Origin: a virus
Virus record (IMG/VR): IMGVR_UViG_3300033571_000946
Location: 1-32,017 of that record
Strand: one strand, 5' to 3'
DNA length: 32,017 nucleotides
Shown: in pieces, positions 20,432 through 28,569 of the stretch
Position numbering within the stretch: the stretch's first letter is position 1
Layout: each line of letters starts with the position of its first letter
Notes under the pieces: generated by a model
The model's input: the letters and a program-made list of their open reading frames with translations, nothing else
Databases searched by the model: none
Told to the model about the DNA's origin: nothing
Translations under genes and position numbers: made by a program

Positions 20432-21589
20432 TTAGCTTGCGCCACCCTTGAAGTACTTGACATGACCAGCGTGGGTCAGTCCACCATCAACGCGCATGGT
20501 TACGCGGAAGGTAGTGACATCTTGGTTGAACGCGTAGTCCGCAGACTGAGCAACCTGAATACCGCCAGCGGTGCGAACCTTGTAGCTTGGTAGGTGTCCG
20601 AATAGGACCGAACCAACAACAGCAGTTCCAGCAGCAGGTAGAGCAGGGTTTTCAACGATTGGGAAACCAGCGAATGTATCTGGCTGACCAATGCCAACCT
20701 GATACAAGTAGTTTCCTGCGGTGTCCTTGAGTTTACGGATCGCACCAACAGAAGCAGAGTTAGCCATGTAAGCAACTCCTGGCAGTCTGCGAGCAGCACC
20801 ATCAAGTGAGTAAGCAAGGTCGATCAGGTTGTCAGCGGTGAATCCACCAGTAACACCAGTTCCACCAGTAACACCAGATCCCGCAGCTAGACGGAGACCA
20901 TTTGGCTGGACAGTTCCAGTTCCGTTGGTCAGACCATCGTTTACTGCGTAACCGATTGCGTTTCCAGCCTGCTCAGCAATTAGTGAGCTGATGTCGAATC
21001 CAGCGTCAGTAATTAGCTCGTTAGCAACTGGTACAAGGAAGGAGTACTTCCATGCGCCAAGTGTGATTGAGCTGAAGGTTGGCTCGCTGTCTGAGATAGC
21101 TGAACCAGCAGACTTGATAGTTGCGGTTGAGTAAGCGGTCAGCGTTGGGATGGTTAGGTTCTCACCAGAAGTTGTGTTGATAATCTGTGAGACATCTAGC
21201 ATTGGACCAACTAGACGAGCTACCTGAAATACCTCATCGTAGAACGACTTCGGTACTGTGTTGTCTGATGGAACTAGAGCTCTCTTTGAGAAATCAAATG
21301 AGCGTAGTTCACCAGCAGCGATCTGGCGCAGGATGTCTGCGTCTGATCTTGACTCGGAAGCAGGAGTGAACTCGCGACCAGCTGAAGCAGCTGCGTTCAT
21401 TCTTTCCTCGTTGCGCTTGGCAACACTAATTGCTTCCTCGGCTGAACGGATGTCAGCCTCAATTTTTTCAATCTTCGCTACATCTTCAGCGAGCAGTCCA
21501 CGCTTTTCAGCTTCTGCGAAGTCGGTGACCTCGCGGATCTGCTCAACCAAGTTTGCGCGAAGTTCTTCCTGTGCCTTGATAAAGGACAT
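20432..21589 (-). CDS. HK97-fold major capsid protein (385 aa)
   Basis: The first 105 residues are a charged coiled coil (delta/scaffold domain, EKRGLLAEDVAKIEKIEADI). The mature HK97 core follows: ALVPSDNTVPKSFYDEVF, the E-loop region with TIPTLTAYSTA, and the P-domain helix with ELITDAGFDISSLIAEQAG. The length is typical. The N-terminal domain is presumably cut off by the prohead protease encoded in the neighbouring operon. AGGAG in a TTAGGAG leader precedes the ATG. Confidence 0.95.
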   Translation of the reverse strand: MSFIKAQEELRANLVEQIREVTDFAEAEKRGLLAEDVAKIEKIEADIRSAEEAISVAKRNEERMNAAASAGREFTPASESRSDADILRQIAAGELRSFDFSKRALVPSDNTVPKSFYDEVFQVARLVGPMLDVSQIINTTSGENLTIPTLTAYSTATIKSAGSAISDSEPTFSSITLGAWKYSFLVPVANELITDAGFDISSLIAEQAGNAIGYAVNDGLTNGTGTVQPNGLRLAAGSGVTGGTGVTGGFTADNLIDLAYSLDGAARRLPGVAYMANSASVGAIRKLKDTAGNYLYQVGIGQPDTFAGFPIVENPALPAAGTAVVGSVLFGHLPSYKVRTAGGIQVAQSADYAFNQDVTTFRVTMRVDGGLTHAGHVKYFKGGAS

Positions 21590-21695
21590 TCTGATACTCC
21601 TAATAATTAGTTGATTGTTTTGGATACCGCGCTAACGCAGGCTACTTCGGCAGAGCTTACTCACATCCGATTCTTTTACTTTACCAGATAACTGG

Positions 21696-21923
21696 CTACT
21701 CGTCTTCCCAAGGATCGTATTTCTTCGCGGGTAGATCTAAACCAGTTCCAGAATAATCTGCGGAGAAACCGATCGTGCTAGCAGTTTCTATGTCGCGCAG
21801 TTCGACTTGTTCATTTGGTTCGGCGCACTTATGACGCTTGACCCATTTTGCGTATAGGGCTGTTGCCTCATTACCCTCGGCTGAGAAAGAAGATCCGCAA
21901 GCGCAGATCTCCTTTAGCTTCAT
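21696..21923 (-). CDS. Hypothetical zinc-finger-like protein (75 aa)
   Basis: CACGSSF at 7-13 and HKC at about 31-33 make a C-x-C...H-x-C zinc site, followed by an acidic C-terminal half ending DPWEDE. No family is recognised. It is linked to the small membrane gene by ATGA and is the last small gene before the major capsid. Confidence 0.64.
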   Translation of the reverse strand: MKLKEICACGSSFSAEGNEATALYAKWVKRHKCAEPNEQVELRDIETASTIGFSADYSGTGLDLPAKKYDPWEDE

Positions 21924-22084
21924 CTTCTTGGATTCACCCTCTCAACAATCGTAAAGAACATCAGCCCAACGAGGGCAACGCCAAGCGTATACCCAACTAG
22001 CTGATCGCGCTCTACGACCCACAATACCATCGCGGTAAGCAATAGCCCGATAATGCTTAGAAGCCAGTTATGTAGAGTTCTCAT
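21920..22084 (-). CDS. Small two-span membrane protein (54 aa)
   Basis: The frame from ATG 22084 to TGA 21920 encodes two hydrophobic helices (about 8-24 and 29-48) separated by ERDQ, ending in a basic tail. ATGA overlaps on both sides confirm it as a gene. A holin-like hairpin topology is possible, but its place before the capsid gene gives no clue to function. Confidence 0.68.
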   Translation of the reverse strand: MRTLHNWLLSIIGLLLTAMVLWVVERDQLVGYTLGVALVGLMFFTIVERVNPRR

Positions 22085-22335
22085 CCGTACGCCACCTCAT
22101 CGCACCAATCGCATTGGCGAAGCAGGTGTTCATCGCAATCGGTAAACCCAAACTTGAGATCTTCCCAAACATCCGCCCACACACCCTTACGGCTGTCTGT
22201 GACATCGTATCGGTATTCGTGTTGCCCAATGTTTACGATCTTGAACCTTGGCGCTTCTAGCCCAATACTGGTATCGTCATCGTGAATAGTCGCGCCCAAC
22301 TTAGCCGCTAGTTCATAGCATTTCTTCTTGGTCAT
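22081..22335 (-). CDS. Hypothetical protein, paralogue of the next upstream gene (84 aa)
   Basis: Its layout parallels that of 22332-22571: a K/R-rich start, then AAKLGATI, an L-x-AP motif, an aromatic segment with WADVWEDL and a Cys-rich end (CDWC). No known family is recognised. It overlaps both neighbours by four bases. The pair looks like a tandem duplication that has diverged. Confidence 0.66.
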   Translation of the reverse strand: MTKKKCYELAAKLGATIHDDDTSIGLEAPRFKIVNIGQHEYRYDVTDSRKGVWADVWEDLKFGFTDCDEHLLRQCDWCDEVAYG

Positions 22336-22571
22336 TTGTCATCCCCGCATCCGCAACCGCATGGCTCAAGTCTGGTCATCTGATCTGCGAAGTCATCCCA
22401 GATCTCAGCCTTTGAGTATTGCTTTAGTTCCCAACCTGAGTAATGGGTCCCGTCTCGTAGCAGGTATCCCGCTGGCGCGGTGAGGATAATGTCCCCACCT
22501 ATTTCTTCGATCGAACAACCAAGCTTCTTGGCTACTCGCTCGACATATCTTTTACCGATCTTCTTTGGCAT
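22332..22571 (-). CDS. Hypothetical protein, first gene of the capsid/tail operon (79 aa)
   Basis: The protein has a basic N-terminal helix (VERVAKKLGCSI), an LTAP motif, a WELKQYSKAEIWDDF segment and a CGCGCGDD tail, similar in order to the following gene. It is the first gene after promoter P2, with GATAAGGACAAG just upstream. The function is unknown; the Cys-rich end may bind metal. Confidence 0.68.
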   Translation of the reverse strand: MPKKIGKRYVERVAKKLGCSIEEIGGDIILTAPAGYLLRDGTHYSGWELKQYSKAEIWDDFADQMTRLEPCGCGCGDDK

Positions 22572-22593
22572 TTCTTGTCCTTATCTCTTTTTT

Positions 22594-22638
22594 ATAGGTT
22601 TTTCCTATGTAGTGATTATACCCCTTTTGACCACTATT
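22594..22638 (-). promoter_or_regulatory. Leftward promoter P2 with 5'-end hairpin (capsid/tail operon)
   Basis: Reading leftward, 22638 to 22615 holds AATAG, GGTCAAA and GGGGTATA blocks with a perfect TATAAT -10 (22620-22615). It matches P1 (3892-3915) at 21 of 24 positions. Six bases downstream, at the expected start point, lies a 5-bp stem (ATAGG/CCTAT) with a 5-nt loop. No -35 hexamer is conserved between the two promoters, so another protein probably helps recognition. Confidence 0.76.
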
Positions 22639-22773
22639 ACCTAATTCTAGCCATTATCTTCTGAGCGCGTCAGCGCCTTCTAGGGGTCGTAAGGTGGCTA
22701 AGTAGGTAATCCCCTCGTTTTAGGGGTATAACCCCGCTACGGGGCGCACAGGGCTGTTTAGGGTAAAGGGAAA
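22639..22773. other. Non-coding stretch upstream of P2 with small GC hairpins
   Basis: No gene is supported here. Two adjacent hairpins occur: CCCCT/AGGGG (22711-22726) and CCCCG/CGGGG (22732-22744). The 15-base sequence at 22747-22761 repeats in inverted orientation at 4038-4052. The region separates the terminator of one long operon from the promoter of the next. Confidence 0.5.
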
Positions 22774-22808
22774 CCCCAGCTAGGAAAGAGAGTGAAACCT
22801 AGCTGGGG
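22774..22808 (-). terminator. Strong hairpin ending the packaging/portal/protease operon
   Basis: A perfect 11-bp stem, CCCCAGCTAGG (22774-22784) with CCTAGCTGGGG (22798-22808) and a 13-nt loop, lies 11 bases past the last gene. Leftward it is followed by TTTCCCTTT, a broken T-tract. It most likely stops or slows transcription before promoter P2. Confidence 0.75.
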
Positions 22809-22819
22809 CGAACGCGTGA

Positions 22820-23023
22820 TTAGCGCTTTTCAGCGACCCCTACGACACGCGTCTCTTTTGCCTCGCCTGATTGTGAGTTACTATTGGCGCTACCTTGCGC
22901 CTCTCCACTAACCAGCTTGGCAATCGCTTCCGCTAATTCATCAGCGAATTCTTTGATTACGCCAGTCTCAGGATTACCAGCAGTCTTTAGGATCGTTTCC
23001 TTGATCTGTTGTTTGCTTGTCAT
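22820..23023 (-). CDS. Hypothetical small protein downstream of protease (67 aa)
   Basis: The protein has a helical N-terminal half (KQQIKETILKTAG, then EFADELAEAIAKLV) and a Ser/Gly/Gln-rich C-terminal half that is probably disordered. Small genes of this kind often follow the protease gene in actinophages. The start overlaps the protease stop as TAATG. The function is unknown; a virion or scaffold helper is possible. Confidence 0.66.
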   Translation of the reverse strand: MTSKQQIKETILKTAGNPETGVIKEFADELAEAIAKLVSGEAQGSANSNSQSGEAKETRVVGVAEKR

Positions 23024-24858
23024 TACATCTCCAATAGTTTGAGTTTGGTCTTCTTAAGTTCTAGCATTTCCATATCGCCCATGTCTTCTTCAATTTCAGG
23101 CATAACTATTGCTAGTGGTGATAACTCTTGAATAACTGTGCGTAATAGATCCGCTGCTTCAGGTGTTAGATCTTTGCCTTCTTCGAGAAGCAACATCGCG
23201 TCAGCCAATTCATCTGCGTCTACGGATGCGCGTTTCGCCAGCTTGTCTAAACCGCGAACAGAAGTTGTGCCAGCGGTTGAGGTATATGCGGGGAAAGCCA
23301 CAATCGAAACTTCGTGAAGTCGGACAGACTTTAGAACGCGTTCTGAACCATCCTCGTTCCAAGAATCTCCGCCAGAAGGAACAGAGAAACCAAAGCTCAT
23401 AGAATCAACATCGCCACGCTTTAGCAATACTGCTGCGTCTCGACCCATAGTGGTATTTGGCAGAGTTCCTGTGACCTTTAGACCACGATTATCTTCTACC
23501 AGTTTGAGCGTTCCTGCGCGGGTAGATCCTAGAACTGCGCTGGTGTCATGGTTCCAAAGAAGCTTGATGTCATTACGAGCTTGTTTTAGACTTCGGTTGA
23601 ACGCGCCACGCTTGATACGCTCGATGAACGGAAGTGGTTCGCTTGGGGAATCGAAGATTGCCGCGTATCCCTCAAAGGTCATACCCGCTTCATCTTCTCT
23701 AATCTCAAACTGTGCGGTGTTTATTCTTTGTTCTACTTTTGCCATGTTTTCACTTTCTACGCTAACTGTCGCGCGATTTTCTTCTTCTAGTCTAGTTACG
23801 ATCCGATCCGCGTAAGCTAGTGTGCGTTGTGCTGCGCGCTTACTAGGACCCGATCCCCAAAGTAAATGTGCGACCACCCCTGCGCTTGGATAATTCTCGT
23901 TGTTCGGATTCGCTGCTGGTGAGTCCAGATCTACTAAGTGTCTAGAGATCCACGCGCGAAGCCTAACCCACTTATCAGCGGTGACACTTCCCGATACCAT
24001 AGCTCGCGCTTCGCGGACAGTTCTATCAACCAAACCATCGCCAGCTAAACCTTCTTCGTAATACTTCAATCCTTGTCGGGCTGCTGCTCGCATGAACGCT
24101 GGCGCGGTTAGATTTACTTGTCTAATTTCCGAGCGAGTTCCTAGCGGTTCAATCTTTGTTAGAGTCGAGAACTTATGACCAACTAGGACTTCGGTTTCTT
24201 CCCAGCCTTCATCACCCTCTCGATAGATTCTTATGAGAGCTGCTGGATCTTCTGGCGTAGCTGCGATAGAGAAGCTACTATCAGGAACACCCAAAGTTCC
24301 CTCTCTCATAATGTGTTCGATACGACCACGAGCGCGCCCACCTGACGAGTTCCAAGAAACAAAGTCTCCTTCGGACAGCGCGTTCGGTTCAGCCCTGTCT
24401 TCTTCTAGATCTTCGATCACATCTTCTTCAGGATCCATCGGCTCATTAGTATCGTCTTCGCTGTCTTCTTCTTCCATCTCAGCTTCGTAAGCGATCATCT
24501 CAGGCTTAGGGATCCGCTTCAGCTTTAGGATGTTGAGAATCATGAGCTTGTCTTCTGGTGAGTAGACCATGTTTTCTTCTAGCTCAAAAATACGCAATAC
24601 GGCATACTCGCCGTTTACTTCTACAACCTGAGCTAATACCTTTGGGTCATCGACATTCCAGCTAACATAGTCCCCGATCTTCAGCTGACCTATGGCAGCG
24701 CGCTCGCCAACAAACTCAGTATCTTCTGACAGGCTTATTGCGACAGCCTGACTTATGGCAGATTCTTTACTATCGTGACAGGCAATTAGTTCCCCGTCTT
24801 CTTTTTCAACTGCCCAATCTGGACACTCGGAATTAGTTTGAGAAATGTAGTAAGGCAT
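23023..24858 (-). CDS. Fused prohead protease with N-terminal barrel domains (611 aa)
   Basis: Residues 1-53 resemble a small domain common at the start of actinophage capsid proteins (CHDSKESAISQAVAISLSE). Two barrel segments follow, IGDYVSWN (61-68) and EGDFVSWNSSGGRARG (163-178), the second resembling the HVA1/DUF2945 TUDOR-like family, separated by an acidic linker (125-157). Residues 250-360 form a helical domain. Residues 385-535 are the HK97 prohead protease, with H437 (WNHDTS), S486 or S488 (SMSFGF) and a late E516. A typical prohead protease is about 200-240 residues, so this is an unusual fusion. An internal ATG at codon 372 could make a free 240-residue protease. Confidence 0.86.
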   Translation of the reverse strand: MPYYISQTNSECPDWAVEKEDGELIACHDSKESAISQAVAISLSEDTEFVGERAAIGQLKIGDYVSWNVDDPKVLAQVVEVNGEYAVLRIFELEENMVYSPEDKLMILNILKLKRIPKPEMIAYEAEMEEEDSEDDTNEPMDPEEDVIEDLEEDRAEPNALSEGDFVSWNSSGGRARGRIEHIMREGTLGVPDSSFSIAATPEDPAALIRIYREGDEGWEETEVLVGHKFSTLTKIEPLGTRSEIRQVNLTAPAFMRAAARQGLKYYEEGLAGDGLVDRTVREARAMVSGSVTADKWVRLRAWISRHLVDLDSPAANPNNENYPSAGVVAHLLWGSGPSKRAAQRTLAYADRIVTRLEEENRATVSVESENMAKVEQRINTAQFEIREDEAGMTFEGYAAIFDSPSEPLPFIERIKRGAFNRSLKQARNDIKLLWNHDTSAVLGSTRAGTLKLVEDNRGLKVTGTLPNTTMGRDAAVLLKRGDVDSMSFGFSVPSGGDSWNEDGSERVLKSVRLHEVSIVAFPAYTSTAGTTSVRGLDKLAKRASVDADELADAMLLLEEGKDLTPEAADLLRTVIQELSPLAIVMPEIEEDMGDMEMLELKKTKLKLLEM

Positions 24859-25118
24859 TAGTGAACCTGTTTCATAAAGGAAATTACATGACCTGTTTTG
24901 TTGCTAATGGCGTAAATCTGTTCTAGTGGTTTTAGATTGAACTGATAGCTCTCTTCTTTCAAAAGTAGCAATCCATTGTTAGCTGTGACATTTTGATCCC
25001 CTAGCCAAATACCAGTCGCGTTGTCGTTGTTATGAATCGTAATAATTGACTCAGTATTCGACACGCCATCCACAGCAGCAGCCGTAAGTCCCACAGTAAT
25101 TTGTCCCGCGCTAATCAT
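24858..25118 (-). CDS. Small beta protein, probable head decoration or fibre (86 aa)
   Basis: The sequence ITIHNNDNATGIWLGDQNVTANNGLLLL (in two halves) with a following strand-rich tail matches small phage proteins of beta-sandwich type placed beside portal genes. It lies between portal and protease with 1-base overlaps at both ends. A decoration or head-fibre role is inferred from position and fold character. Confidence 0.6.
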   Translation of the reverse strand: MISAGQITVGLTAAAVDGVSNTESIITIHNNDNATGIWLGDQNVTANNGLLLLKEESYQFNLKPLEQIYAISNKTGHVISFMKQVH

Positions 25119-26467
25119 TAGACCTCGTAAACCGAAAGCGGATCAGCGGGGTCTAGTTGCGCCAGCGCTTGAAGTTGTGTGCTAGGAACGCCAGTATGAG
25201 TTATAGCTGGCAGACCTAATGCGACTAGAACTTCACTCGGCTCGTATCCAGAAACGACTAGCTTCTGTGCCATACCAACCTTCTTGTCCATGCCAGTTAG
25301 GTTTGCGTCTTCAACATTCACATTCGCCAACGGAACGCGAACTGTGTTAGCGCTTACATTGTCAATCGCCTGAAGATCCTCTAGCCTGCGAACATCGTTG
25401 ATGGTTAGGAATCCAGACTGAAGTCCTGTGCTATACGCGGTCATTCTAGAGTTGATGTCAGCGCGCAATAACCCGTCAATGTTGAAACGCAAGAAAGCGT
25501 TCTGCCCATTAGGACTTAGCGCTAGTAGCGGTGATAGTGCGCCTTCTATTTTCTGGATAATTGGTCGGAGTCCGTGTGTGACCCAAGCCAAGTTGTTTTG
25601 CTCGACCGAAGCGTAAGAGTTAGTTCCCGATAGACCTAGTAGGTGTGGCGGAATGTTGAACGCGCGAGCCACATCTTCAACAGCCATACGGCGCGAATCT
25701 AGGAACTGTGCTTGATCGTTCGGAACATTTGTTGGTCGGTAAGTTGCGCCACCAGATAGAACACCAGTCTTGTGAGACTTACGCAAGCCCTTGTGCTTAG
25801 AATCGAACGCTGCTGCGAGCGCCTGAGACTGTTCGTAAGTTAGATCGTGTGGGTATTCGATAATACCGCTAGTGGTTGCCCCATGACCAAAGAATCTAGC
25901 TGCGTAAGTTTCAAGCGCCTTAGCCAAACCGAAGTTATCTTTGAGTGCGTCTACGCGACTTACACCTCGTATAGTTCCTGGGCGAACAACATCTGGAATA
26001 AAGATAACTTCTTCAGCGGTGAGTGGTTGCTTCTCACCCTGAACATTGAACATCAAGCGACCGATACCATTACGCTTTACTTCAACATGGTGAGGGTTTA
26101 GAACAACAAGGTTTACTATCTGATTGTTTTGTGTGTACACGCGAATAAACGCATTTCCGTCAAGCAATAGCGAAACGATGATAGAGCCATAGAACGCTTC
26201 TTTGGTTGTGTCCACATCTGGCTTCTGAACCCAAGCTGGTCTAGGTCTCAGCGCTCGGCGCTCACCATTCTCTCTAACAAAAGCATCTAGGGGCAGGGTT
26301 GAGATTGTGTCGCTGATAAGGCTTATGGCTGAGAAGATCGGGTTGATGTGGAACGCGGTCTCGCTGTTGATAAGTGGACCAGCCTGCGATCCTAGATCGA
26401 AGTCATCTCCCGAACCCCAGATCGTCTGGTAAGAAATTGCTCTCTTTTCAAACAGGTTAGCTAACAT
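25118..26467 (-). CDS. Portal protein, HK97 gp3-like (449 aa)
   Basis: The family landmarks are present: FSAISLISDTISTLPL (about 44-59), a DGNAFIRV strand, the wing domain, then FNIPPHLLGLSGTNSYASVEQ (in two parts, about 260-290), the clip/stem region of HK97-type portals. The length fits. It forms the dodecameric DNA channel at one capsid vertex. It follows the terminase genes in the standard order, with a small membrane protein gene between. Confidence 0.93.
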   Translation of the reverse strand: MLANLFEKRAISYQTIWGSGDDFDLGSQAGPLINSETAFHINPIFSAISLISDTISTLPLDAFVRENGERRALRPRPAWVQKPDVDTTKEAFYGSIIVSLLLDGNAFIRVYTQNNQIVNLVVLNPHHVEVKRNGIGRLMFNVQGEKQPLTAEEVIFIPDVVRPGTIRGVSRVDALKDNFGLAKALETYAARFFGHGATTSGIIEYPHDLTYEQSQALAAAFDSKHKGLRKSHKTGVLSGGATYRPTNVPNDQAQFLDSRRMAVEDVARAFNIPPHLLGLSGTNSYASVEQNNLAWVTHGLRPIIQKIEGALSPLLALSPNGQNAFLRFNIDGLLRADINSRMTAYSTGLQSGFLTINDVRRLEDLQAIDNVSANTVRVPLANVNVEDANLTGMDKKVGMAQKLVVSGYEPSEVLVALGLPAITHTGVPSTQLQALAQLDPADPLSVYEV

Positions 26468-26604
26468 TACTTCTTCTCCAAACTAATACCGAATACTATC
26501 GCGAGCGCGCCAGCCATAATCATTCCTGCTGGCAAGAAGATAATTCCCAAGCCAATCGAAACTAGAATTGCCCCTGCTATTTGAATCAAACTTGCCATCA
26601 TCAT
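26467..26604 (-). CDS. Small two-span membrane protein before portal (43-45 aa)
   Basis: Three tandem ATG codons (26604, 26601, 26598) begin a frame encoding IQIAGAILVSIGLGIIFLPA and a second hydrophobic part, ending GISLEKK. AGGA sits about seven bases before the third ATG, so 43 residues is the likely form. The stop overlaps the portal start as TAATG. Short glycine-rich membrane proteins of this type occur at this spot in related phages; the function is unknown. Confidence 0.72.
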   Translation of the reverse strand: MMMASLIQIAGAILVSIGLGIIFLPAGMIMAGALAIVFGISLEKK

Positions 26605-26606
26605 TC

Positions 26607-28130
26607 CTAAATAAAGAACTGCGGGATTGGTGGCAGTTCTTCCTTTTCGTGTGTTGTAAGCGCTCTGTCTAGAGCTATAATACCAGCTACGGCTGCGTCA
26701 ATCCTGCGCAAGCTGTGTCTGTGTTCTTTTACTATTCGTGGACCATAGTTGTCTATCTTTACTGCTGCGTTGCTAAGGTGTCGCGTAAGTAGCGGATCCC
26801 CATCGTGTTCTAGTTTTTGTTCCATAACATTTTCATAGAACTTCTGACACGCAGGAACCATACGCCTAACAGAAGTCGATGGCCACTCAACAATCGGCAC
26901 ACCTTTCTCCTGAAGAACTGCCATAGATCGTTGCCAACGGAACGGGTCGCACGCCACTTCGCGGGTCTTAGGATACTTCTGAACAAAGCTCAAAATCTCA
27001 TTCTCAACATCCAGCGTATCCACGCGCCAGTCCTCATTATCTGTCGGCTGCTTTTCCCATGCCTTCACCAAAAACAGATACGGCTTTTCAGTTTCATCTT
27101 TCGGAACCTGACAGCCTACGATCACAGTACAGTCTTGATTGAAAGAGCCATCGAATCCAAGGATGTATTCAGCATCGGGGTCAAGCTCTCGGCTGACAGC
27201 TAACGGCAACCAGCTGTCGGTTGGAAGCCATGAGTTTTGAGAGCTTACCCATTGGTTACAGCGTTTGGTTCTAAATTCAGCTTCGGGCGTCCGCCGAGCC
27301 ATAGCTACAAAATCTTCCTCGGCGTTCAGATCCCCAAATGCGGGATTAGCTTTCGCCCATGTTTTAGGATCTTGGTATGGCGCTTCCTGTGGCGCTTCCC
27401 ACCAAGCCATAAAGAAAGACGGATCCTCAACTTCTTTCCGCGCTACGCGCTGCCCATACTGATACAAGCTATACGCAGTTGAGTCTTGCCCCGTGCTATC
27501 TGTCTTTACGCCAGCGGTGGTAATCGAAAGCAACATCGGCTCACGCCTAGCACCCATACCCAGAGCCATAACATCAAACAACTCACGATTAGGGGTGGCA
27601 TGAAGTTCATCAAACACTACGAAAGTTGGAGACAGTCCTTCCTTGGAGAAAGCCTCAGCTGATAGAACGCGATAGATCGAACCTGTGCTTACTACCTCTA
27701 TGGCATCTCGGTAAAGCTTGGTCATTTCCATTAGGTCTGGATTGTTTTCAACCATGCGCTTTGCGTCAGAGAACACGATACGAGCCTGTTCTTTTTCAGC
27801 AGCGCAAGAATAAACTTCGCCACCATTATCCCCAAGGTATAGCGACCATAGCGCCAGCGAGGATCCCAGCGCGCTCTTGCCATTTTTACGAGGCATTCCG
27901 ACCAAGGCTGTACGATGAAGAAGTTTGCCATCCTCATCCTCAGCGAATAGATCCCTAATGAGTTCCCGTTGCCAGTCTCTAAGGATAAGCGAATTACCTG
28001 CCTTACCTGCGATGGTGTCTTTTGTTTGAAGTCCGTATTCTTCTATGAAAGCCATAATCTGTTCCGACCTGCTGGCTTCGTGCTCATGTCTGGTTACAGG
28101 GGTAATCCAGCGCGGTGGATAACTACTCAT
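26607..28130 (-). CDS. terL: Terminase large subunit (507 aa)
   Basis: The ATPase domain has Walker A GMPRKNGKSA (78-87), Walker B FVVFDELH (170-177), and coupling motif SITTAG (202-207). The nuclease domain starts with the conserved aspartate in GFDGSF (D327) and has CDPFRW further on and RIDAAVAG near the end. It cuts and pumps DNA into the prohead. It overlaps the small subunit gene by 8 bases. The full length is kept. Confidence 0.96.
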   Translation of the reverse strand: MSSYPPRWITPVTRHEHEASRSEQIMAFIEEYGLQTKDTIAGKAGNSLILRDWQRELIRDLFAEDEDGKLLHRTALVGMPRKNGKSALGSSLALWSLYLGDNGGEVYSCAAEKEQARIVFSDAKRMVENNPDLMEMTKLYRDAIEVVSTGSIYRVLSAEAFSKEGLSPTFVVFDELHATPNRELFDVMALGMGARREPMLLSITTAGVKTDSTGQDSTAYSLYQYGQRVARKEVEDPSFFMAWWEAPQEAPYQDPKTWAKANPAFGDLNAEEDFVAMARRTPEAEFRTKRCNQWVSSQNSWLPTDSWLPLAVSRELDPDAEYILGFDGSFNQDCTVIVGCQVPKDETEKPYLFLVKAWEKQPTDNEDWRVDTLDVENEILSFVQKYPKTREVACDPFRWQRSMAVLQEKGVPIVEWPSTSVRRMVPACQKFYENVMEQKLEHDGDPLLTRHLSNAAVKIDNYGPRIVKEHRHSLRRIDAAVAGIIALDRALTTHEKEELPPIPQFFI

Positions 28131-28569
28131 TTCTCATAGACCTTAGCTCGGCAAGCTTGCTCAACTTCTTTACCTCAGCCACACCGAGGCGTGAACGATC
28201 CGCAGGAGTTAGTCCTAGCGAAGCCAGTTGGCTTTGGATTGCGCGGTCAAGATCTCTAAGCGCTCGGCGATCCCGCGCCTGCCCCTCGGTCATAACTCTT
28301 ACGCGCAAGTTCCAGCGCTCGTCAATCATTTCCGCCGTCATTAGCATTGTCTCGTAGTCGGTGTTAGAACTTATCCAAGAAGATCCCATCGCCCAAACTC
28401 GATCCCAGAATTGTTTACCATGTGAGCCAAGCGGTCTAGTAGTCTCTGGTATTTCAGTAATCATCGGCAACGCGACAATAGTTTTTTCATTAGGTAGCGC
28501 GCGCTTTCCTGGGTTTCCGAGAGCGCGTTTGACCTCTGTTGGTTTAGGTGGTCTGCCAGCTCTAGACAT
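28123..28569 (-). CDS. terS: Terminase small subunit, P27-like (148 aa)
   Basis: The start GRPPKPTEVKRALGNPGKRA and the following helix-rich core with FWDRVW and a basic C-terminal helix fit the P27/phage HK97-type small terminase family that recognises the packaging site. It directly precedes terL with an 8-base overlap. Its start overlaps the glycosyltransferase stop by 8 bases, so it is cotranscribed with the DNA-modification module. Confidence 0.87.
   Translation of the reverse strand: MSRAGRPPKPTEVKRALGNPGKRALPNEKTIVALPMITEIPETTRPLGSHGKQFWDRVWAMGSSWISSNTDYETMLMTAEMIDERWNLRVRVMTEGQARDRRALRDLDRAIQSQLASLGLTPADRSRLGVAEVKKLSKLAELRSMRNE

Noticed and set aside
22572-22819. Possible tRNA or other structured RNA gene in the GC-hairpin region
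   Set aside because: The hairpins are short and do not form a cloverleaf; no tRNA consensus arms are seen here or elsewhere in the window.
23450-23815. Plus-strand frame of 121 codons
   Set aside because: It is antisense to the protease core, whose catalytic motifs are clear; Ser/Arg-rich shadow composition.
26817-27203. Plus-strand frame of 128 codons
   Set aside because: It lies wholly inside terL in an antisense frame and reads as an unstructured shadow.
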